This document shows, in pieces, positions 40,110 through 47,408 of a stretch of 64,000 nucleotides of DNA. This stretch comes from DASQMT01 sp963827335 (GTDB lineage Bacteria > Actinomycetota > Thermoleophilia > Solirubrobacterales > Solirubrobacteraceae). Position numbers and translations under genes: made by a program. Each line of letters opens with the position of its first letter. The stretch's first letter is position 1. The DNA lies in the NCBI GenBank assembly GCA_963827335.1, contig CAWHAP010000015.1, forward strand, positions 1,005,123 through 1,069,122. The letters are read 5' to 3'. Under the pieces are notes generated by a model, which worked only from the letters and a program-made list of their open reading frames with translations, was not told the DNA's origin and did no database searches.

Positions 40110-40925
40110 TCAACCGACCGCGGAGAAGAGCAGGGCGTCCTCGGCGAGCTGCTGCTTCAGCGTGCGCTTCAGCTGCGAGTGGATCTGGCAGACGCGGCTC
40201 TCGGACACGCCGAGGATGTCGCCGATCTCGCGGAGCGTGAGGTTCTTGACGTAGAGCAGGACGGCGACCTCGCGCTCGCGCTTGGGCAGCGCCTCGAACG
40301 CGCGGCGGAACTTGTCCTTGCCGGCCTGGGAGGCGGCGGCCTGCTCCGGGTCGAGGCGGTGGTCCTGGCAGGCGAGGGTGTCGATCCGCTCGACCGTGGT
40401 CTCGTCGTCGGAGATCACGAGCGTGTTGAGCGAGGTGACGTCGGAGACGGCGATGTCGTCCTGGCGGCGGCGCAGCTCCTCGACGGAGACGGCCAGCATC
40501 CCGGCGAGCTCCTCGCGCGACGGCCGGCGGCCGTGGAGCGACGTGAACTGCTCGCGCGCCTTGTGGATGTCGCGCTCCCAGCGGCGCAGCGAGCGCGGCG
40601 CCCAGTCCTGGCGGCGGAGCTCGTCGAGCACCGCGCCGTGGATGCGGGTCCAGGCGAACTGCTCGAGCGTCGCGCCCTTCTCGGGGTCGTAGCGGTCGAT
40701 CGAGGCGATCAGGGCCTCGAGGCCGCAGGAGATGAAGTCCTCCACCTCGCAGCGGGCGGGGAGCTCACGGACCTTCTTGAAGACGATGTACTTGACGAGC
40801 GGGGCGTACGTCATGACCAGGCGGTTGCGGGCCTGGAGATCACCCGTGCTCTTGTAGGTCTGCCACAGCGCGAGGGCCTCCTCGGGGGCGATCCTCTTCT
40901 TCGTGGACGACGTGGCGGTCTTCAT
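40110..40925 (-). CDS. fliA: RNA polymerase sigma factor of FliA/WhiG class (sigma-28)
   Basis: 271 residues from ATG 40925. Region 2 shows LVMTYAPLVKYIVFKKV and SCGLEALIASIDRYDPEKGATLEQFAWTRIHGAVLDELR (in consecutive motifs). Region 3 has SLHGRRPSREELAGMLAVS. Region 4 has LPKREREVAVLLYVKNLTLREIGDILGVSESRVCQIHSQL. This class directs late flagellar genes and recognises TAAA-N15-GCCGATAA-like promoters, matching the eleven sites in this island. No FlgM-like anti-sigma factor was recognised in the window. Its mRNA carries the three-hairpin motif in the 3' region. Confidence 0.95.
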   Translation of the reverse strand: MKTATSSTKKRIAPEEALALWQTYKSTGDLQARNRLVMTYAPLVKYIVFKKVRELPARCEVEDFISCGLEALIASIDRYDPEKGATLEQFAWTRIHGAVLDELRRQDWAPRSLRRWERDIHKAREQFTSLHGRRPSREELAGMLAVSVEELRRRQDDIAVSDVTSLNTLVISDDETTVERIDTLACQDHRLDPEQAAASQAGKDKFRRAFEALPKREREVAVLLYVKNLTLREIGDILGVSESRVCQIHSQLKRTLKQQLAEDALLFSAVG

Positions 40926-41003
40926 GGGGGTGGGGTTGCTCCTGAAGGGGGGTGCTACAGCGGTGGACGAGGTGGGTATCGGCCTCAGGTCCAGACCCCA
41001 ACA

Positions 41004-41282
41004 TCACCGATTCGGGGTAATCGCCCTCCGTTCCAGCTCGTAGGCCCACGCGAGCACCTCCGCGACGGCCAGCCAGAGCTCCTCGGGGATCTCCTGCCCG
41101 AGCGCCAGCCCGCCGAGCGCCGCGGCCAGCTCGGGATCGTCCCGGACGGGCACGCCGGCGGCCTGCGCGGCGGCCAGGATCCGCTCTGCGACGTGGCCCT
41201 CGCCGCTCGCGACGACCTTCGGCGCGCCGCTGCCCTCGTAGCGCAGCGCGGTGACGCGGCGGCGCCCGGGGCGCTCAGGCAT
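41004..41282 (-). CDS. flhX: FlhX: stand-alone FlhB C-terminal domain
   Basis: 92 residues from ATG 41282. It corresponds to the FlhB-C domain after the cleavage site: TALRYEGSGAPKVVASGEG, AAGVPVRDDPELAAALGGLALGQEIPEELWLAVAEVLAWAYELE. The NPTH motif and membrane part are absent. Such proteins are known beside a FliK-like gene in Bacillus (YlqH) and can partly replace the FlhB C-domain. A full flhB is also in this island. It overlaps the FliK-like gene by eight bases. Confidence 0.85.
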   Translation of the reverse strand: MPERPGRRRVTALRYEGSGAPKVVASGEGHVAERILAAAQAAGVPVRDDPELAAALGGLALGQEIPEELWLAVAEVLAWAYELERRAITPNR

Positions 41283-41859
41283 AGGCGTCGAACGGCTCGC
41301 GCCGGGGCGTGACGCGGACGCTCGCAGCCCGGCCCGTCCGCTCCGCCAGGATGTTCTCGAGCTGACCGGCGGCGTCCGTCGCCAGCTCCAGCGCCGCCCC
41401 GCGCGGCGCCTCGACGGCGGCGCTCACCGTGCCGCGCGTGAGGTCGATGCGCAGATCCAGGCGGCCGAGCACCGCGGAGTCGAACGCGAGCGCGACGCTG
41501 GCGCTCCCCTCGCCCGACGGCTCGCGCCGCGGCGCCTCGGCGACCGTGAGCGCCGGCGGGCGCGACGCGTACGGGGCCTGCGGCGGGAGCGGGACGGCGG
41601 CGTCGGGGTCCAGTCGCAGCGTCACCTGGTCGGCGGTCACCTCGGCGATCCTGAGATGGAGCGTCTGGCCCGCCTCGACCTCCGGCGGGAGCTTCGCGGT
41701 GAGCGGGACGCCCGCGAGCACGATGACCCCGTGCGCCTCCCCGCGCGACGCGACGCGCGCGACCACGCTCGTGCCCTCGCGCAGCGTCAGCTCGGGGAGC
41801 TGGGAGCGCAGCATGAGGGTGTCGAGGGCGACCCGGTCGATCATCCGTCGAGGAAGCAT
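41275..41859 (-). CDS. FliK-like protein upstream of flhX (YlqG-like)
   Basis: 194 residues from ATG 41859 with GAGG upstream; ATG 41844 is an alternative. The first half is a beta-rich segment (LPELTLREGTSVVARVASRGEAHGVIVLAGVPLTAKLPPEVEAGQTLHLRI, read in short stretches). The second half (VALAFDSAVLGRLDLRIDLTRGTVSAAVEA) resembles the core of the FliK C-terminal domain. Pairing with FlhX mirrors ylqG-ylqH of Bacillus. It probably acts in export switching. Confidence 0.65.
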   Translation of the reverse strand: MLPRRMIDRVALDTLMLRSQLPELTLREGTSVVARVASRGEAHGVIVLAGVPLTAKLPPEVEAGQTLHLRIAEVTADQVTLRLDPDAAVPLPPQAPYASRPPALTVAEAPRREPSGEGSASVALAFDSAVLGRLDLRIDLTRGTVSAAVEAPRGAALELATDAAGQLENILAERTGRAASVRVTPRREPFDAYA

Positions 41860-41878
41860 CGCAGCCGTCCTCGCGATC

Positions 41879-41905
41879 TCAAGGCCGGCGCGCCGCCGCC
41901 GACTA
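41879..41905 (+). promoter_or_regulatory. Sigma-28 type promoter of flgF
   Basis: TCAAG, 14 nt, GCCGACTA on the plus strand. The -10 box ends 12 bases before ATG 41918. Confidence 0.75.
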
Positions 41906-41917
41906 CCCCGTCCGAAG

Positions 41918-42607
41918 ATGGACCGTGGTCTCTACATCGCCGCCTCCGGGATGCTCGCCGAGCAGATCCGCCAGGACCAGATCGCCAACGATCTGGCGAA
42001 CTCGGCGACCCCCGGCTACAAGGCCGACCGGACCGCCCAGCGCGAGTTCGGCGAGCTGCTGCTGGCCAACCGCGCGAACGGCGCGGTGGTCGGCACCCAG
42101 TCCACTGCGGTCCAGGTGGACGACATCGAGACCGACTTCTCCCCCAAGCCGAGCCGGGACACCGGCGAGCCGCTGGACTTCGCCATCACCGGCGAGGGCT
42201 TCTTCGGCGTGCGCACGGCCCAGGGGGTGCGCTACACGCGCAACGGCCAGTTCACCGTCAGCCCGCAGGGCCTGCTGGTGACCGCCTCGGGCGACCCGGT
42301 GCTGGGTCGCGGCGGGCGGACCGTGCGCGTGGGCAACGACGGCCGGGTGGATCCGCGGGCGCTCGAGGTGGTTCGCCTCGACAACCCGCGCAAGGAGGGC
42401 GACAACCTCGTCACCGGCACGCCTTCGGGCAACGCCGGCACCGGACAGGTCCGGGCCGGCGCGCTGGAGGCCTCTGGCTCGGACGCGGCGCGATCCATGG
42501 TGGACATGATCGCGTCGCTCCGTGCCTTCGAGGCCGGCCAGCGCGTCATCACGACGATCGACGAGACGCTGCAGAAGGCGTCGACGCAGGTCGGCTCCCT
42601 TTCCTAG
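41918..42607 (+). CDS. flgF: Flagellar rod protein FlgF (FlhO/FlgG-like)
   Basis: 229 residues from ATG 41918. It starts DRGLYIAASGMLAEQIRQDQIANDLANSATPGYK (in shorter blocks), has EPLDFAITGEGFFGVRT and ends MVDMIASLRAFEAGQRVITTIDETLQ. It is followed after 115 nt by flgG. The two are the distal rod pair. FlgF rather than a second FlgG is chosen because of the missing VNTTGYK form and the position before flgG. Confidence 0.9.
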   Translation: MDRGLYIAASGMLAEQIRQDQIANDLANSATPGYKADRTAQREFGELLLANRANGAVVGTQSTAVQVDDIETDFSPKPSRDTGEPLDFAITGEGFFGVRTAQGVRYTRNGQFTVSPQGLLVTASGDPVLGRGGRTVRVGNDGRVDPRALEVVRLDNPRKEGDNLVTGTPSGNAGTGQVRAGALEASGSDAARSMVDMIASLRAFEAGQRVITTIDETLQKASTQVGSLS

Positions 42608-42615
42608 CAGGGTTG

Positions 42616-42687
42616 CTCCGCCGGTCGTCCGGACGGCGTTCTGACCCAAAGATCGACATCCGTGTCGATCGAGACCGCTTCGCTCTC
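42616..42687 (+). ncRNA. Three-hairpin 3'UTR RNA motif, copy B (after flgF)
   Basis: It starts nine bases after the flgF stop, in sense. Hairpin 1 is 42619-42638 (CGCCG, loop GTCGTCCGGA, CGGCG). Hairpin 2 is 42651-42670 (GATCGACA, loop TCCG, TGTCGATC). Hairpin 3 is 42671-42687 with tip GCTTCGC closed by GAGA/TCTC. The last two bases overlap the -35 box of the flgG promoter. Confidence 0.65.
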
Positions 42688-42712
42688 AACTTCTCCGGGC
42701 TTCGGCCGACAA
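42686..42712 (+). promoter_or_regulatory. Sigma-28 type promoter of the flgG-csrA operon
   Basis: TCAAC, 14 nt, GCCGACAA on the plus strand; the -10 box ends ten bases before the flgG ATG. Confidence 0.72.
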
Positions 42713-42722
42713 GAGAGGACGC

Positions 42723-43460
42723 ATGCTCGAAGGACTCAACTCCGCCGCGGCAGGCATGGCTGCTCAGCAGCAGCGCCTGGACGCCGTCTCCAACGACCTC
42801 GCCAACGTCAACACGACGGGCTACAAGAAGGTCCGCGTCGGCTTCCGCGACCTGGTCTACACGCAGACGGGCCGTGCCTCGGCCCAGGGCCCCCAGACCG
42901 GCGCCGGCGCAGCCGCCGTCGACGCGGGCCGCGGCTTCCAGCAGGGCTCCGTGCAGCGCACGGAGCAGCCGCTGGACGTCGCCATCCAGGGTGACGGCTT
43001 CATCCGCGTCAAGCTCGCCGACGGCACCGCCGCGCTGACCCGCGACGGCTCGCTCAAGCTCGACGGCACCGGCCGCCTCGTCACCTCCAGCGGCGCGCGC
43101 GTCCAGCCGGCGATCAACGTCCCCAAGGGCACCGATCCGAGCCGCATCTCGATCGCCGCCGACGGCACGATGCTCGCCGCCGGCAAGGCCATCGGCCGCA
43201 TCGAGCTCGTCTCGGTCCGCTCGCCGCAGGCGCTGCGGCCGCTCGGCGACAACGCCTTCGAGGTCACCACCGAGTCCGGCCGCACGCGCCCGGCGCCGGC
43301 CGCCACCACCCTCTCGCAGGGCGCGCTCGAGATGTCGAACGTCGACATCTCCGAGGCGATGGTCGCCATGATCGAGTCCCAGCGCGCGTTCCAGCTCACG
43401 TCCAAGGCGATCCAGAGCCAGGACCAGATGTGGGAGATCGCCAACGGGGTGAAGCGCTGA
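42723..43460 (+). CDS. flgG: Distal rod protein FlgG
   Basis: 245 residues from ATG 42723. Motifs are LEGLNSAAAGMAAQQQRLDA, NDLANVNTTGYKKVRVGFRDL, QPLDVAIQGDGFIRV and the C-terminal SNVDISEAMVAMIESQRAFQLTSKAI. It forms the distal rod and heads the plus-strand operon flgG-flgJ-flgN-flgK-flgL-fliW-csrA. Confidence 0.94.
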   Translation: MLEGLNSAAAGMAAQQQRLDAVSNDLANVNTTGYKKVRVGFRDLVYTQTGRASAQGPQTGAGAAAVDAGRGFQQGSVQRTEQPLDVAIQGDGFIRVKLADGTAALTRDGSLKLDGTGRLVTSSGARVQPAINVPKGTDPSRISIAADGTMLAAGKAIGRIELVSVRSPQALRPLGDNAFEVTTESGRTRPAPAATTLSQGALEMSNVDISEAMVAMIESQRAFQLTSKAIQSQDQMWEIANGVKR

Positions 43461-43744
43461 TGGCGCTCTCCGGGCTGCCCTCGGTCCCCGACGCGGCCCT
43501 GCCCGCCGCGGTCCGCACCGGCACCGCCGAGGACAAGCAGACCTACAAGGCCGCGCTCGGCTTCGAGAAGGTCATGCTCGGCGAGCTCGTCAAGGAGATG
43601 ACGCAGGGCACCCCGTCGGATGAGTCCCAACCCGCCCCCCGCGCCGACGCCGTCAACGACGCCATGACCGACGCGCTCGCCGACGCCGGCGGCATCGGCC
43701 TGGCGCAGCAGCTGTTCGCCACGATGCAGAAGGTGGCCCCGTGA
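43460..43744 (+). CDS. flgJ: FlgJ-like rod-binding protein (no muramidase domain)
   Basis: 94 residues from ATG 43460 (TGATG overlap with flgG). The rod-binding motif is YKAALGFEKVMLGELVKEMTQ and the end DALADAGGIGLAQQLFATM is also typical. The glucosaminidase half of enterobacterial FlgJ is missing, as in many Gram-positives. The wall cut is probably made by the transglycosylase or CHAP protein of the island. Confidence 0.88.
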   Translation: MALSGLPSVPDAALPAAVRTGTAEDKQTYKAALGFEKVMLGELVKEMTQGTPSDESQPAPRADAVNDAMTDALADAGGIGLAQQLFATMQKVAP

Positions 43745-44256
43745 ACGCGATGCTCGAGGCGGAGCTGCTCGCCCATCTCGACAACCAGATCGGCTCAGCC
43801 CAGCAGCTGCTGCGGCTCGTGCTCGCCCAGGGCGAGGCGATCCGCGCCCGCGACGTCGACCGCGTGCTCGCCAAGCTCGCCGAGATCCAGACGGAGATGG
43901 GCCGCCGCGGCAGGCTCGAGCAGGAGCGTGCCCGCCTGCTCCAGAGCGCCGGCGCGCTGATCGGCGTCTCCGCACCGCACGTGACGCTCGAGCGGCTCTG
44001 CGCGCTGATCAGCCCCGGCGGCGCGCGCGCGGCGCGCGAGCGCTCCGCCGAGCTGCGCGGCCTGCTCGGCGAGATCGCCCGCGAGCACGGCATCAACCGC
44101 GCGCTGATGCGGCAGGAGCTCGCGTTCCTCTCCCACCTCGTGCGGCTCGTCGGCCAGGAGCCCGAGGCCGGCTACCAGCCGGGCGGCGCCCCCGCCGACG
44201 CGGCCGGCCCCGCCGCGGCCCCCTCCCTCCACCACTCCCTGGACCTGAAGGCGTAG
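43741..44256 (+). CDS. flgN: FlgK/FlgL chaperone FlgN
   Basis: 171 residues from GTG 43741, overlapping flgJ by four bases. The protein is helical throughout, with LLRLVLAQGEAIRARDVDRVLAKLAEIQTEM and LRGLLGEIAREHGINRALMRQEL, the FlgN pattern. A Gly/Ala/Pro tail follows. It directly precedes flgK, its substrate. Confidence 0.85.
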   Translation: MNAMLEAELLAHLDNQIGSAQQLLRLVLAQGEAIRARDVDRVLAKLAEIQTEMGRRGRLEQERARLLQSAGALIGVSAPHVTLERLCALISPGGARAARERSAELRGLLGEIAREHGINRALMRQELAFLSHLVRLVGQEPEAGYQPGGAPADAAGPAAAPSLHHSLDLKA

Positions 44257-44261
44257 CGACG

Positions 44262-45602
44262 ATGGCGATCTCCTCCTTCTACGGCCTCCAGACCTCCCTG
44301 CGCGGGCTGCTCGCCCAGCAGCGGGCGCTGGACACCACCGGCCACAACATCGCCAACGCCTCGACGCAGGGCTACTCGCGCCAGGAGGCCGTCATGGCCG
44401 CCGCGCCGGCGCTGCAGATCGCCAACGGCGCGGTCCAGGGCGGCGCGGGCGCCCACATCGGCTCCGGCGTCGACATCCAGGCCTACCGCCGCGTGCGCGA
44501 CACGTTCCTCGACCTCCAGTACCGCGCCCAGGCCACCCGCCTGGGCCAGGAGGCCGGCCGGGCCGAGGGCCTCGACCGCGCCGAGCTGGCGCTCGCCGAG
44601 CCGTCCGAGGACGGCATCAACAAGCAGCTGTCGGACTTCTGGGACGCCTGGAGCAACCTGTCCAAGGCGCCGGAGGACCAGGCGGCCCGCCAGGCGCTGA
44701 TCGAGCAGGCGGGCACGCTCGGCCAGGCCTTCGCCATCGTCGACCAGCAGTTCGCGCTCGTCGGCGGCCAGAGCCGCGCCGAGTTCGACTCGCTCACCGC
44801 GCCCGGCGGCGAGATCGAGCAGATCGCGCGCGAGATCGTCGCCCTCAACGACACGATGCGCAAGTTCGTCACCGCGGGCGACATCCCGAACGACCTGATG
44901 GACCAGCGCGACCTGCTGCTCGACCGGCTCTCCGAGCTGGGGCAGACGTCGATCACCGACAACGGCGACGGCAGCGTCTCGGTCACGTTCGGCGCGACGG
45001 GCACGCCGATGGTCGACGCGACCGGCTTCCACTACCAGGCCCCGGCGACGCTCACGAACGCGGGCGGGCGGCTCGGCGCGCTGCAGAGCCTCTCCAACGT
45101 GCCCGGCGGCGAGATCGAGTCCTACCGGCTCGAGCTCGGGCAGGTCGCCGCCGGGGTCGCGAACGCGGTCAACGCGATCTACGACCATGCCGGCGACGGC
45201 ACGACCTTCTACACCGCGACCGGCCCGTACGCCGACCTGAAGCTGTCCGCCGGCGTCACCGCCGCGACGATGCGCACCGGCCCGACCAGCGACCAGGGCG
45301 ACAACACCATCGCCCTCGAGATCGCGGAGCTGCGCGGCGACGCGCCCGACGGCGCCTACCGCGCGTTCATCGCCCGCGTCGGCTCCGAGGCCCGCGAGGC
45401 CACGCGCAACGAGGCCAACGCCCGGGCGCTGACCGACGCGGTCCAGGACCGCCGCGAGAGCGTCGCCGGCGTCTCGCTCGACGAGGAGATGGGCAACCTG
45501 ATCCGCTTCCAGCGCGCCTACCAGGCCTCGTCGCGCGCCATGTCGACGATGGACGAGATGCTCGACGTCCTCATCAACCGCACGGGACGCGTGGGGCTGT
45601 GA
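44262..45602 (+). CDS. flgK: Hook-filament junction protein FlgK
   Basis: 446 residues from ATG 44262. The N-terminus FYGLQTSLRGLLAQQRALDTTGHNIANASTQGYSRQE (in shorter blocks) and the C-terminus VSLDEEMGNLIRFQRAYQASSRAMSTMDEML are canonical. The middle domain is compact. It joins hook and filament together with FlgL. Confidence 0.96.
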   Translation: MAISSFYGLQTSLRGLLAQQRALDTTGHNIANASTQGYSRQEAVMAAAPALQIANGAVQGGAGAHIGSGVDIQAYRRVRDTFLDLQYRAQATRLGQEAGRAEGLDRAELALAEPSEDGINKQLSDFWDAWSNLSKAPEDQAARQALIEQAGTLGQAFAIVDQQFALVGGQSRAEFDSLTAPGGEIEQIAREIVALNDTMRKFVTAGDIPNDLMDQRDLLLDRLSELGQTSITDNGDGSVSVTFGATGTPMVDATGFHYQAPATLTNAGGRLGALQSLSNVPGGEIESYRLELGQVAAGVANAVNAIYDHAGDGTTFYTATGPYADLKLSAGVTAATMRTGPTSDQGDNTIALEIAELRGDAPDGAYRAFIARVGSEAREATRNEANARALTDAVQDRRESVAGVSLDEEMGNLIRFQRAYQASSRAMSTMDEMLDVLINRTGRVGL

Positions 45603-46519
45603 GCACGCGCATCACCACCGGCATGACGCAGCGCAACGTGCTGTCGGACCTCAACCGGGTCAACGCGGCGCTCACGCGCACGCAGTCCAAGCTCGCCTCC
45701 AACCGCGAGATCACGCGGCCGTCCGACGACCCGTACAACGCCTCCCGCGCGCTGCAGCTGCGCGAGTCGCTGGCCGGCACGCAGCAGTACCAGCGCAACG
45801 TGCAGGACACGATGGGCTGGCAGGAGACCTCCGAGCAGGCCTTCTCGCAGATGACCGACGCGCTGGCCAAGGTCAAGGAGCTGCTCGTCCAGGGCAGCTC
45901 GGACTCGTCCGACCCCGTCGCGCGCGAGGCGATCGCCCTGGAGATCGACCAGATCATCCTCGGCGTCAAGGAGAGCGCGAACACGACCTACCAGGGCCGC
46001 TACGTCTTCTCGGGCACGCGCACGGACCAGGCGCCCTACCCGCTCCCGGAGCCGGCCGGTGGCGCGGTGGACTCCTTCCAGGGCTCGCCCGTCCAGATCG
46101 AGCGCCAGATCGGCCCGGGCGTGACCATCGAGGTCAGCATGTCGCTCCAGAGCGTGCTCGGCGACGGCCAGGGCGCCGGCGACGGCAGGATCCTCGACAA
46201 CCTGCGCGACATCGCCGAGCACCTGCGCGCCGGCGACGGCCCGGCGCTCCGCGGCGCCGACCTGTCGTCACTCAACGGCAACCTCGACGCGCTGCTCGGG
46301 CTGCGGGCCGTCAACGGCTCGCGCCAGAACCGGCTCGAGTCCGCGCTCGGCCGCCTCGCCGAGGTGGAGGAGGCGACGCTCGGCCAGCTCTCGGAGACCG
46401 AGGACGCCGACATCGCCAAGACCCTCATCGACTTCAACTCGCAGCAGGCCGCCTACCAGGCCGCCCTGAAGGCCGGGGCGTCCATCGTCCAGGTCTCGCT
46501 CATGGACTTCCTCCGCTGA
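45599..46519 (+). CDS. flgL: Hook-filament junction protein FlgL
   Basis: 306 residues from GTG 45599 (GTGA overlap with flgK). The start RITTGMTQRNVLSDLNRVNAAL and SNREITRPSDDPYNASRALQLRESL-type segment, with the C-terminal DADIAKTLIDFNSQQAAYQAALKAGASIVQ, identify FlgL. Confidence 0.96.
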   Translation: MSTRITTGMTQRNVLSDLNRVNAALTRTQSKLASNREITRPSDDPYNASRALQLRESLAGTQQYQRNVQDTMGWQETSEQAFSQMTDALAKVKELLVQGSSDSSDPVAREAIALEIDQIILGVKESANTTYQGRYVFSGTRTDQAPYPLPEPAGGAVDSFQGSPVQIERQIGPGVTIEVSMSLQSVLGDGQGAGDGRILDNLRDIAEHLRAGDGPALRGADLSSLNGNLDALLGLRAVNGSRQNRLESALGRLAEVEEATLGQLSETEDADIAKTLIDFNSQQAAYQAALKAGASIVQVSLMDFLR

Positions 46520-46548
46520 TCCCGTTCCCCCAAGGAGAACCCGTTCCC

Positions 46549-46992
46549 ATGTCCCTCACCTTCGACAGCTCGCGCTTCGGCCCCCTCGAGGTCGATGCGG
46601 GCGCCGTCATCGAGTTCCCCGCCGGGCTCATCGGGCTCGGCGGCTCGAGCTACGCGCTCGTGGCGACCGACCCGTCCGCGCCGTTCGCGTGGCTGCACTC
46701 CGTCGAGGACCCCGACGTCGCGCTGCCCGTCACGAACCCGTGGCTCCACTACGGCGACTTCAGCGTCGAGCTGTCCGACGCCGACACCGAGCGGATCGGC
46801 GCCGAGGACCCCGCCGAGGTCGACGTCTGGGTCACCGTGCGCGCCGCCGGCGAGCTCGCGGACTTCAGTTGCAACCTCCGCGCGCCGATTGTGGTCTGGA
46901 AGGGCCTCGGCCACCAGGTGATCAACGAGGCGCCGGACGCCCCCGTCCGCGCTCCGCTGTTCCCCGGCGCCACCGCCACCCAGGCGGCGTAG
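46549..46992 (+). CDS. fliW: Flagellar assembly factor FliW
   Basis: 147 residues from ATG 46549 with AAGGAG upstream. Family motifs are EFPAGLIGLGGSSYALVATD, FAWLHSVEDPDVALPVTNPW and FSCNLRAPIVV-like (SCNLRAPIVVWKGLGHQVI). In Bacillus FliW binds flagellin and sequesters CsrA. The adjacent csrA supports the same circuit here. Confidence 0.94.
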   Translation: MSLTFDSSRFGPLEVDAGAVIEFPAGLIGLGGSSYALVATDPSAPFAWLHSVEDPDVALPVTNPWLHYGDFSVELSDADTERIGAEDPAEVDVWVTVRAAGELADFSCNLRAPIVVWKGLGHQVINEAPDAPVRAPLFPGATATQAA

Positions 46993-47043
46993 GTCCTCCA
47001 CCAACCGTTCCGATAGTCGCGCTTTCCAAGGAGGAGACGCAAC

Positions 47044-47268
47044 GTGCTGATCATCACCCGCAAGCCAGGCGAGAAGATCATGCTGGGCGACGATGTCGTC
47101 GTCCACGTGATGGAGATCGTCGGCAACTCCGTCCGCGTGGGCATCCAGGCCCCGCGCTCGCTCCCGGTCTACCGCGAGGAGATCTGGGACGCCGTGCGCG
47201 AGGAGAACCGCGCAGCGGCCCAGGCGGCGCCCGACGCGCTGCCCACCTCCGCGCGGCCGGCCGCGTAG
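47044..47268 (+). CDS. csrA: Carbon storage regulator CsrA (translational repressor)
   Basis: 74 residues from GTG 47044 with AAGGAGGAG upstream. The core LIITRKPGEKIMLGDDVVVHVMEI, GNSVRVGIQAPRSLPVYREEI is complete, with a short Ala-rich tail. CsrA binds GGA in hairpin loops and blocks translation. A fitting target is in the flagellin leader at 14141-14159. It is the last gene of the flgG operon. Confidence 0.96.
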   Translation: MLIITRKPGEKIMLGDDVVVHVMEIVGNSVRVGIQAPRSLPVYREEIWDAVREENRAAAQAAPDALPTSARPAA

Positions 47269-47299
47269 CCCCGCTCGTCACACAGTTTTCCAGTTGATG

Positions 47300-47338
47300 G
47301 CCTGGGCGCGGGGAGACCGCGACCCGGGCTGTTTCCTG
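47300..47338 (+). terminator. Terminator after csrA
   Basis: GCCTGGGCGCGG (47300-47311) pairs with CCGCG-A-CCCGGGC (47317-47329), giving 12 pairs with one bulged A and a five-base loop. It is followed by TGTTTCCTG. It closes the flgG-csrA operon. The 70 nt after it precede the next gene and show no clear promoter. Confidence 0.75.
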
Positions 47339-47408
47339 CCCCCGGCTCAGGGTACGGTCTAGGACGGTCCCCGCCCAAGCACATGCGAGCCCCGAGGAGC
47401 AGACACTG

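Noticed and set aside
40976..41002. GCCGATAC upstream of fliA as a possible autoregulatory sigma-28 promoter
   Set aside because: The expected -35 position reads GTTGG, and the -10 match is partial. Evidence is too weak to list as a promoter.
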